Positions 27,851 through 36,900 of a stretch of 64,000 bases of DNA are shown here, piece after piece (the stretch's first letter is position 1; each line of letters opens with the position of its first letter). The stretch lies in contig NC_060256.1 of NCBI RefSeq assembly GCF_921293095.1, positions 88,877,851 through 88,941,850 on the forward strand, in the 5' to 3' direction. Under the pieces are notes generated by a model. The model was not told the origin of the DNA, ran no database searches, and saw only the letters and a program-made list of their open reading frames with translations. Both the position numbers and the translations under genes were made by a program. This stretch comes from Ischnura elegans. Its lineage: Eukaryota > Arthropoda > Insecta > Odonata > Coenagrionidae.

Positions 27851-27990
27851 ACTCACCACTTGCATATTAATCAAATGATATATGTTATAATTTAAATAAT
27901 CCCTTTCCTTTAACACTACATGATTTTTTTGGAGATGCCACCATGGCAATGTGAGTTCCATCTATTACTTTGATTTTCATAGGGAATACA
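27851..27990 (-). pseudogene. HARBI1-like transposase, catalytic GTH motif exon (frameshifted)
   Basis: The minus strand reads VFPMKIKVIDGTHIAMVASP and then KKS. This contains the D-G-T-H-I motif that carries the first catalytic Asp of Harbinger DDE nucleases, preceded by the usual FP dipeptide. Further on, in another frame, YNIYHLINMQV matches the conserved Y...HSINVQ segment, which implies a frameshift between them. A GTGAGT donor-like site follows. Later DDE motifs were not found, so the pseudogene is incomplete or spread over unrecognised exons. Confidence 0.65.
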
Positions 27991-29242
27991 TACATCACAT
28001 ATAACCAGTAAAAACCAACCACTTAATGCATGACGCATACATACTTGCCTAAGAAATATAGCATTCAGTCTACTGCGTTCACTATTCACGGATGTTCATT
28101 AATTTTTAAACCAAGTTAGTATATACCTACGCCAGCGCTATGATATTGAATTTGGCCTATGGTCCACGGTCACCCATCGTTAAATAGATAATCATTTATA
28201 TTTTTTGTCACCTCTTCCACACTCCGGCACAAAAAGCTTCTCTCCATGTTCATATATGCATCATAAGCTATGTATGACACTTATTGTCCCACAGCATTGA
28301 CGGTAAGAGTAGCCAATACCTGTAATGAAATGAGTGTTTATCTTGAGGCAAAGTTGAACATTTGTCGACACACACGGTTACATGCACGAGTGAGAAACAA
28401 CCTTAATGTATTTTCATGGTTATCTACTCGGCTATTTTAAGTTAGAGATAAGCTAATATGTAATGAGGCCCATGTTACACAATTAAATACAAGATACCAA
28501 TACTCGGAATTAGTAACATGTGTTTGTGCAATAAAACTATAGTAATGAACTAAACTGTCTAGTCTACATAAACTAATGACCGAGGATATTTTTCGCAAAA
28601 CTACCGTTCTAATACGAAAGATCAAAGCCAAACTTGAAGAACAATAAATAAACTTATCCTAAAATAGCGAAATACGGTAACGGAAGGACATTAGCACTGT
28701 TAAAACACTTTTAAACGAATTATTTAGGATGAACGGTAAAACAATTCCATTGCACTTATCGAGTCTGAGTAAATAATCATTCCGGCAAGGCACAATTTGC
28801 TTATCAACAACCAGAAGTCGGCTCTCCACCACATATCACTCCCTGCAGAAATGTTGAGAAAACAACAAGGGAACGTATTTATATTGTACGCGCTTTGCGT
28901 ACGGCAGTATTTGTTTTGGGGGGAAATTCAAATACACCAATTTAAAATTAATGTTAATATGCCAGCACATCGCTTTCCGGAGTTCCTCATTACCTTTCTT
29001 TACATGAAACATGATCTTTTTTAATGATTTCTTAAACTTTCGCACTCCAACTTAGCAGAATAATGTTCTGAATTTATTAACATATTGCAAGTTAGAACAG
29101 CGGTAATAAAATTAGGCTTATTCGCGTTTCACATCTTATTTAACGTTGGATCACCACCATAAATCGCTGTAAAATTTCTATGAATAAAAAAATATATATT
29201 CATGCATGAAACTTGTGTACTTACTTTGTTTACATTACTTAC

Positions 29243-29450
29243 AGCTGATGTCCGTGAATGTTCGGAGATGTATGGCGTCAATCAGATTTTGGGTTCAGCG
29301 TTCATTGAGGCGAAAAAGGTTTCTAAATTCCTTCTCACTCAGTTCAAAGGCGTCTCCTCTTCTCCTGAAATTACGCTGTGTTCTCTCCGCAGTTAAATCC
29401 TCGTCGCCAAAATTCTCATGCGCGTACATTAACATCATGAAATCCGCCAT
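29243..29450 (-). pseudogene. HARBI1-like transposase, N-terminal exon (broken)
   Basis: Read on the minus strand from an ATG at 29450, the frame gives MADFMMLMYAHENFGDEDL, then RNFRRRGDAFELSEKEFRNL, then FRLNER. After this come a stop (TGA at 29295-29297) and TQNLIDAIHLRTFTDIS. The FRLN...LID segment is the usual helical region before the nuclease in Harbinger transposases. A consensus donor GTAAGT follows at 29242. It lies just inside the right terminal repeat, in the expected position for the transposase 5' end. The in-frame stop means it is dead unless this is a sequencing error. Confidence 0.6.
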
Positions 29451-29659
29451 GTTGTTTACTTGGTATCCATCGTAGTCAATCCTTCGTAATCATCCCGACC
29501 GATAGCTACCGAGTGAGATAATTACGAAGGGTTTTTACGAGTGAAATTTTTACGAGTGATTCAAACACACCAAAATTCCGAATCGCTCGTAATTGTACCA
29601 CGTGACTCCTTGGTTACGTGCTCGGAATAATTACGAGCGATTCAAACACAACCCCCCAG

Positions 29660-30227
29660 GCTTAAAATTCGCAAAGTACAAACCCACAGGAACTCTGGAA
29701 GCCAGAAAGTCATTGGAGCTCACGAAAAATATCATTTTCAACTAAATAAATCAACGAAAGAAAGATAAATATGCAATAATACGGTATATTCTACGCTCTT
29801 ACCTTCGAGAACAAAATCTATTTACAAACAAACGAAATATATGTGGCGCGTAACCAAGGAAAATAATAGCAGTAAGTGAAGCTCAATTTCTCTGAAGGAG
29901 CAGAAGTAGCGCCGCTAAGAAACTTTTGGAAACCACTGTACAGTCAACAATTGCAACACCGCAAAAACGGTCTTCAATGTTCAACTGTTTCTTACAGGTT
30001 TTCTTGTTTTCGTTCTGTATGAATGTTCATTCAATTTAATTTTGAACATTTATAGGGAAGTTGAATTATCATCCAGTTTAATTTTTTTTATAGCTATGAG
30101 TAACTTTCTTCCCGATATTATATTGCCGTGAAATCATACTGTATGAGCGGCTGAAAATTGCTTCAGTAAGCTTAAACCGGTGTGACAAAATTGTATCTAG
30201 TCTTGTGTTTCTATTATAAATACCACC
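29660..30227 (+). promoter_or_regulatory. Upstream region of mRpL11 (promoter/5' UTR expected here)
   Basis: 571 bp separate the Harbinger right end from the mRpL11 start codon. The region is AT-rich and non-repetitive as far as I can see, so promoter and 5' UTR should be here. No unambiguous core element is visible. The start context ATACCACCATG has the A at -3 typical of animal start codons. Confidence 0.4.
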
Positions 30228-30362
30228 ATGTCTAAAGCTGTAAGCAGGCTCAAAGCCATGAAGAAGGTAGTGGATAAAGTTCAACATACTAGCAAGTTGA
30301 GAACAGATATTCCTGCTGGAAAGGCTGTCGCTGGACCACCTCTCGGCCCTATGTTAGGCCAA
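30228..30362 (+). CDS. mRpL11: mRpL11 coding exon 1
   Basis: Residues 1-45, MSKAV to PMLGQ, ending in phase 0 before donor GTAGGT. It holds the import-type N terminus and the proline-rich L11 signature. Confidence 0.95.
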
Positions 30363-33300
30363 GTAGGTATAAGTCTCTAGCTTTAATTCTCTGCCAGTGC
30401 TAACATGAGGAAGAACTTAATTTTTTTCGCTTCAGAGAAGCATCAACATCGCTGCGTTCTGTAAGGATTTTAACGCAAAAACTCAGCATTACAAGGAGGG
30501 AATACCCTTACCATGTCGCGTTGCTGTGAACCCCGACCGTAGCTATGAGTTAGTGATCCATAAGCCTCCTGTGACTTACTACCTCAAGCAAGCTGCTGGA
30601 GTAACGAGGGCTGCAATGGAACCAGGTAAAAATTACGATGGGCGGCCACAAGTTTTCCTGTTGGAATCGCAAGAACTTAGGGTTTCAATGAAAGTTTTCT
30701 TGGTGTATTTTTTCAAAATTTAAGTTATTTCATTTAGCCCAAAAGTCTTAATTTTATTCCCAGTGATTCTCATGGAAAGCTCTATTGTAATATTTTCAGT
30801 GATGTATTAAATGATGTCGATGGTATAATGATTTTTTTAAGCATATAACTTTTTATAACTATTTTTCGTTGCTAGTCAAACTCTGCCAAATGATGTGGAA
30901 ATTGGGAACTGGAAGAGTGCAAAAAAATAAAATATAAGTATGTGAATCAATGATGATTGGTGGCGATGATAGTATAAATTCACGCACTTATTTATCCAGT
31001 TTTGTATCCAATGTATTGCATCCGTCATGGATTTTATCGATTCCTCATTATGCCCACTCCATTTTATACACCCACCCTTTATGGTGGTGATTTCTTTGTT
31101 GCTTTATGCATTTGATACCCGTATTATTACCAGTTTTATTTTTTTCCTGTGAAGACTGTAAGGTTCAAACAATCAGTAAGCAAAATATATATGAGCCCTA
31201 AGACTAGTGAAAGCTACATTTGATATCATTAAATAGTTTTTTGAATCGAAGGTATATGGCATAAAATGTCGCGTAATAAGTGTTAAAATTAGGTACATAC
31301 TTATATCTGTCATTGTCAGTTACCACAAGTTAATCATTGTTTTCATTCCCATCCTGTTCTTGTTAAAGCAAGTTTTTATCACTCATGTTGTGGAAATTGG
31401 ATCCTTTGCCGAATGCTTTAATAATGAAAGGACATGTCTGCCACAAGATGCTTTGTCACCTACCTTGAATTTGAATTGGTTTACTGAAGTCATCACTTGT
31501 GCTGCTGATGGACAGATCGATCCAAATTTCATGGGGAATTAAGCTGTGAATAGGACTGTTAACCAAAGTGTTATATTCCTAATTATTTTATCCATTGCAA
31601 ATCATATTTTTTCAATTAATTATTTTTCAGCGAGGTAATGAGATGAATTTTCATGGGTTTCCCACTGGGTCAGTTCTTCTGCTGGTGAAATTTCAATGGA
31701 TAACTCTACTGCCATCCTCAAGGCGTTAATGGGGAATTGGATTTTCTCCCCTTTATTTACGATTCTAAACCACAAGTTCTGAGCCACGTGACTCATGATT
31801 GGCTGGTGTTTCTCTTTCTCCTTGCTTCCCTGATTTGCCAGATGGACCTTCATGAGTGGCTGAAAGCATAGCCAGAATCTATGTTGAATCTCTTCTCCTC
31901 CCTTTGGATCTCAATGGCTTCTTTTGCAAATCTATACCCAATATATATTAGATCAATTCTGTCTTTCCAAAACTAATATAGTGGCCTTTTGTTAGGCTGT
32001 GCTTGTCAATGGCCGATTTTTTGGGATAGCATAGCCTAATGCGCTATGTTATTTATCTACTATATCAATAGTTCAACCAGTCTCTCGAATGTAATCTAAC
32101 CCTCTTTGGAGAGACTGGCCAATCTATCAAAACTAGGGTGAAGGAGCATCTGTCTATAGACGATTATGAATGAATTCATCTCTCAATTTTTCATTCCCAT
32201 ATCAGGGGGGGAACCCAGGATTTCTTTCTGTGGGGGGGTGCACAAGGATACCTCGTAATACAAAACAAATGCAATTATAATGGGACCGTATTAATAATCT
32301 TGAATATTTTTAAGGATCTAGGGGGGGCACGTGCTCTCCCCACTAGACCTGCCTGTGTTGCCAATAATTCCTCAAGTCCTTGTGTTTATTTTTTATTTTA
32401 AGTACACATTGAGAATAATTTAAGCACTCATTGCTGTGGATATTTTTGAAAACTGATTAAAAGGCACAGAAAGTAGTGGCGTAAATCAATTGCTTGTACA
32501 GGATGGACTAGAGCCTCCTCTACATACTTCTGTTGGTCATGGGTTTAGTATGGAAAGAATTGGCAAAGGAAAAATGTGGAATTAAATAAGGACATTCAAT
32601 CAGTGCTTGGTGCTGAGAATAGGTGGTGGCTCAATAATTAAACAATAGTATTATCATTATGTCTTGAAATTATTAATTTGAAAATTCCCTGTTAAAAGGA
32701 GGAATTCATGAGTATTTTATGGGAATCTCCTCTTTCAGTAAAGTCTGGAATAATACCCCCAGTCAAAGGAGGATTCAAGGTTCCAGCCTTGAAAATTGCC
32801 CTTAAATTAGGTAAATCTACCAGCAAATATGAACTTATGTTACTAAAAATAAACATTTCTAAACTCCCCCCATCCCATTGCTCTACACTCAGGTCTGCCA
32901 CTGTTCACCAGCTCAGGGCATGTCTCCTCCCTCTTACCATATTGTCAGTCAACATGCAAATGGATAAACATTTAATAAAAGAAGAGGCAATTTTCATATG
33001 GCAGTCCACTAGTATACATATAGAGTCTTACATCAACGTGGTTATTTTAAAAACTTCATCAAGTAATGTCAGACTCCATTGGTTTAATTACAAAGTACAT
33101 ATACAGATTCTATCTAATTTTACTTACTCCATTAAAATTTCTTAGTGATAGGATATTTGTCCTCAGATTTCTTTCTATTAATTTTGTCTCCTTATCGGGA
33201 TGAAATTAACTTAGTTCAATAATTGAGTTTGGAGCTGGTGAAATTGAGTTTATTGGCAGCAACATTGCTCATGCGCTGCCAAGAGAGCTGAGTGAATGCA

Positions 33301-33661
33301 TGTGTGCCCCATTTTTCTTATACAAAATGTAGCATGTTCCAATGATTGTTAAGGACTCTTCACTTTCATTGTTTATCTCTCTTTTATCATTTCAGGTCGT
33401 GAAATTTGTGGGAAAGTAACGTTGAAACATGTATATGAGATAGCAAAAATTAAATCTGAAGATCCTCCCATGGCAGTGTTTTCATTGCAGCAAATATGTG
33501 AAATGATTGTTGGAATTGCTCATTCGTGTGGTATTGAAATAGTAAGGGACTTGGATCCCAAAGAATATGGAGAATTTTTGAATGAGCGTAAAATAATAGT
33601 GGAAAACCAGAAGAAAGAGTTACAGGAAAAGAAGGAAGCCAAATTATTACGAGCTGTCTAG
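30228..33661 (+). CDS. mRpL11: Mitochondrial ribosomal protein L11 (uL11m), 3 exons, 196 aa
   Basis: Structural protein of the large mitoribosomal subunit; L11 proteins bind the GTPase-associated region of large rRNA and contact translation factors. Coding exons are 30228-30362, 30436-30625 and 33396-33661, with GT-AG introns of 73 and 2770 bp. Phases agree: 45 codons, then 63 codons plus 1 nt, then 2 nt plus 88 codons including TAG. The start is the first ATG, with ACC before it, and gives a basic amphipathic N terminus (MSKAVSRLKAMKKVV) as expected for import. The L11 N-terminal signature AGPPLGPMLGQ (residues 35-45) continues across the splice as RSINIAAFCKDF. The C-terminal rRNA-binding domain includes VTYYLKQAAG and TLKHVYEIAKIK and ends in a Lys/Glu-rich helix. 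The length is normal and there are no disruptions. It converges with RRP36. Confidence 0.97.
30436..30625 (+). CDS. mRpL11: mRpL11 coding exon 2
   Basis: Residues 46-108 plus the first base of Gly109. It follows acceptor TTCAG and precedes donor GTAAAA. It encodes RSINIAAFCKDFN through VTRAAMEP. Confidence 0.95.
30626..33395 (+). other. mRpL11 intron 2 (2.77 kb)
   Basis: It holds one inverted hAT-like MITE relic (32203-32357). The rest is AT-rich and without a recognised gene. Open frames at 31360-31542 (+), 31620-31853 (-) and 32708-33145 (+) have no family motif and are probably chance. Confidence 0.7.
32203..32357. mobile_element. hAT-like MITE relic (GGCGGATCCAGG family), inverted
   Basis: Reverse-oriented, diverged relative of 21818-22022. 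Shared blocks are CCCAGGATTTCTTTCTG, GTGCACAAGGATACCTCGTA, TGGGACCGTATTAAT and GGGGGGCACGTGC. It is shorter (155 bp), and no target duplication is left (flanks TCCCATAT and TTGCCAAT). Confidence 0.75.
33396..33661 (+). CDS. mRpL11: mRpL11 coding exon 3
   Basis: Residues 109-196 and the TAG stop. It follows acceptor ATTTCAG. It encodes REICGKVTLKHVYEIAKIK, the SCGIEIVRDLDPKEYGEFL block and the charged C-terminal helix ending KLLRAV. Confidence 0.95.
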
Positions 33662-33752
33662 GATATTTTATAATTGTTAAATTAGTCTTATGTGAATAAG
33701 TAGTTGTTAAGTAAATGTTTTGTTAAATGTGATTTAACATGCAATTTTGTAA

Positions 33753-33758
33753 AATAAA
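33753..33758 (+). terminator. Polyadenylation signal AATAAA, mRpL11
   Basis: AATAAA lies 92 bp after the mRpL11 stop codon, in AT-rich sequence. Cleavage 10-30 bp downstream would fall around 33770-33790, so the mRNA end would overlap the last codons of the opposite-strand RRP36. Confidence 0.7.
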
Positions 33759-33770
33759 TATTACAAAATA

Positions 33771-33937
33771 TTATGATCCTTCTTTATTAGTACGATCAAA
33801 ATTATTTGCCATTTTAACAAGTTTTTTCCTATCCTTCTGAGTGTTCCTCTTTCTTTGTTTTTCAATGTGTTTTCTGAGTTTTCCAGTTTTCTTCAGCTTT
33901 TCATAATTGTCTACTAATTCTTCCACTTTAGCCTCAG
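33771..33937 (-). CDS. RRP36: RRP36 coding exon 6 with stop
   Basis: Two bases plus 55 codons including TAA at 33771-33773. It encodes EAKVEELVDNYEKLKKTG and the strongly basic KRKRNTQKDRKKL tail. Acceptor TTTTCAG. Confidence 0.95.
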
Positions 33938-36900
33938 CTGAAAAGAAAAAAAATAGAAAAATCCATTTAAAATTTTTAACTATTTTAAAACACTTTATAT
34001 ACACAAAATGTAAAGATTACTTGAGTCAAATATACACAGTGAGTGCAAAAAGTATTCGAACACAATGCAGGTCGATTTACACTAGTTTCTCAGAGTGTGC
34101 CAGTGTCCAGCTGTGGGTGCACCTGCCTCCTCTCAGCCGTGGCAAAGCAAGACACACCTTTGACTGAGCAGCGAACTGATGTGTTAACAGACTGGATGAA
34201 AGGCAACTGAGCTGAGCTGAGCGAAACCTTCTTATTAGGCTCCATAATCGGAGTAAGCCACTTAATCAAACAGCTAGACTAGAAGGCTGACTTAGCTCAG
34301 CAGTGTACAACATAGTAAATCAGTTTGAGAAGACCAAGATTGTTCTAAGCAAGCCCCGAAGCGGACATCCAAGGGAATTGGCAGTGAAAACACAGTCATC
34401 ATGAATAAAGAGAGAGTATAGTAGACACTGAGAAGTATTTCAAGCCAGAAACAAATGCACAATGGCAAAATGGAAATCATAACTAGAATCAAGAGCTGTA
34501 CAATTTTTGCACTCACTGAATTTCAGAGAATTCTAATATAATATACTACATTTGAGAAAGATAACTTTGGGTGAAATATGTAGGAATGTCTAATTCCAAA
34601 CACATAGTACACACAAACATAGGGGTATTATCCTGAAAGCCAAAATTTGAATTCATAAAAAAATAGTAGTTCAAACGTAAATTGAAACAAAAAAGAAAAC
34701 ATCCTAATTTCATTATTCTATCATAATTTTAAGTAAAAAAATTTCTAAGAGTACCACACACATCTCACAAATTAAGCTTTGCGTTCATTGGGGACTAAAA
34801 GTCTCGAAATTGAAATCACAAGTGGAAATAGTGAGACCACTATCAGAGAAGATGCACAGTACATCTCGCAAACTTCAATTGCTGCCAGTGGACACTAATG
34901 CTTCCTGACTCTCAAGACAGTCTCAAGAATTCAAAACAATTTTGTTTTTCTGAGACAGGTCTCATAATGCTAATAGCGGCTGAGACTAGTCTCTAGTGGA
35001 CACACTTCTGAGATAAGTCTCAAGATTTGGTTACCAATGGACACGCAGCTTTAGTGACATCATTTGAATTCTGGCTCATTAGCTCACTCGGGGAGAATGG
35101 ATCATTGAAGAAAACATAATGTTGTGAACAACCCAGAACAAACTAAGTAATGACCACAGGCTGAGGTGCAGTGACCAACTCTAAAGGAATTAGTGATGCT
35201 ATCAAGTCATCTTCAATAGGGTTGAGTCTATAAATTTTTGGCGTGAATAGCTCATGAAGTAGGTGATATAATAATAAAAGGAAAAATATGGGTATATTTA
35301 TTCACAAACCATCACAATCTATGGTAAAGCTCAAAGTTTGTGTACGAGACCATATAGAAATGCTCAGTGTATGTACAGCGACAGAAAAAATCTTATCACC
35401 CTGAAGACGGAAACTTTCAAGTTGCTCATTTATGCTATCTCACTCAGCAAGAACTCTTCAATGAAGGAAGGAATCGCCCACAAGAGTGTAAACAACAATG
35501 AACCATAGGAGACTAATGTGCAAAGTTGAGGAGTAGTGGAAAGGTGGCAATCTGCATGCAATGAGTTTGTGACATCACAGACTCACCTGCATGGGGGTGA
35601 GGCCATAGATTTTTCACCAGTAATGGCTCAAGGAGTAGGTGACAGATCAAGAAATAGGAAAACATGAGATCCTAATTTTTAAACTTAATAGTCTACTATG
35701 AAAAATAAAATAATTGAATAACAACAGAAAAAGGATCAAGATAAATATTGGACAGACAAGAGGTGATGTCAGTAAACACTGAAAATAAAGGAAAATTGAA
35801 AATCTACCTAGGAACTACGGTGACATATGACTGGAGTAGTATTACAGAAATAAAAACAATGGCAAAAGAGGCTTTCAGCCAGAACAAAAACGTGCTGTGC
35901 AGTGAAGGCCTAGATCTGGAGTTGAGAAAGAGACTAATCAAGTGTTACCCACAGAGTGTTTTCATGTATGGATCTTAAGCTTGGACATTAGGTAAGAACA
36001 GTGGCGGATCTATGAGAGGTGGGCTGTGGGGGCTATGAAAGGAAGCCTTAGATACCCAATGAGGGGGGGGCTCCACCCCTCATTGGGTATCCAAGTACAC
36101 TAGATAGAACGGTAATTTTTTCCAACCCCCACTACTGCTGGAATTTTAACCCCACTTAGCCCTACGCCCTTGTCCCTATCCTGGATCCGCCACTGGGAAA
36201 GAGGAAAAGAAATAGAATAGAAGATTATGGAATGAGGGTTTGGAGGAGGAGGGAAAAAGTATGATGGGTAGTGATGACAAATGAGGAGGTTTTGGGTAGA
36301 GAAAAAGAAGAAAGACCACCTCTAAAGGAAAATGGTTGGGTCATGTGATGAGGGGGAAATGTGTAATGAGTGTGGCACTATAGGGCCAGTCAAAGGAGAG
36401 AGGAAGGAGAAGAATTAAATTGGTGGATCAGGTGACTATCCACAGCTATGATCGGACAAAGGAGAAAGCTCGGGACAGAAGTGGATGGAGACAAAGGTGC
36501 TGTACGGGACTGACCATCAGGCAGAACGCCAGATGATGATGATGATGGCAGTCAACCATAATAAAAAATTGTGAGAGTCCACCAGACAATAATTAAGTTG
36601 AGAACTGATCGGAAATTTTTTGTAGGTTAGCCATTCATTGTCGCTGATGCTGAAGTTGGCATCACTAAAACATTGGATGTGGAATCAGGGAATAGCCCTC
36701 CCTTCAATAGGGTAGTTTCTTTCATCAAAGAAAATGAAAGGCATTGATTGCGATTCGTAACCCAACATTAGTGTATTCATAATATACAAATTATTTGGTG
36801 ATAGAAATCCCAGTTTAGACGAATGTCGATGATCATAATGAAAATGAAAAAGCAGGAGCAATTTCCACAATTTTACATTTATTAATACGACCGGTTTCGC

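Larger units (their letters stand above)
24080..29656. mobile_element. PIF/Harbinger-type DNA transposon, decayed, ~5.6 kb
   Basis: The left end GGGGGTTGTGTTTGAATCGC and right end GCGATTCAAACACAACCCCC are perfect inverted repeats, extending further through CTCGTAATAATTCC. Both sides are flanked by CAG (24077-24079 and 29657-29659), a 3-bp target duplication of the size expected for this superfamily. Inside are two gene remnants pointing towards each other: a Myb/SANT-like ORF fragment on + near the left end and a HARBI1-like transposase on - near the right end. That two-gene layout is typical of autonomous Harbinger elements. Both subterminal regions carry many TTACGAGTG/CGCTCGTAA motifs. The transposase is interrupted by a stop and a frameshift, so the copy is not autonomous. 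Confidence 0.88.

Noticed and set aside
31360-31853. Open frames FITHVVEIGSFAEC (+) and MKVHLANQGSKEKEK (-) in the mRpL11 intron
   Set aside because: The first faintly recalls a Tudor-like segment but lacks the surrounding fold; the second has no recognisable motif. Left unannotated.
32708-33145. 145-codon open frame in mRpL11 intron 2
   Set aside because: No family motif and average intronic composition; nothing supports transcription as a separate gene.
36533-36547. ATGATGATG microsatellite
   Set aside because: Only about five units; it is the usual tail of this LINE family and nothing more.
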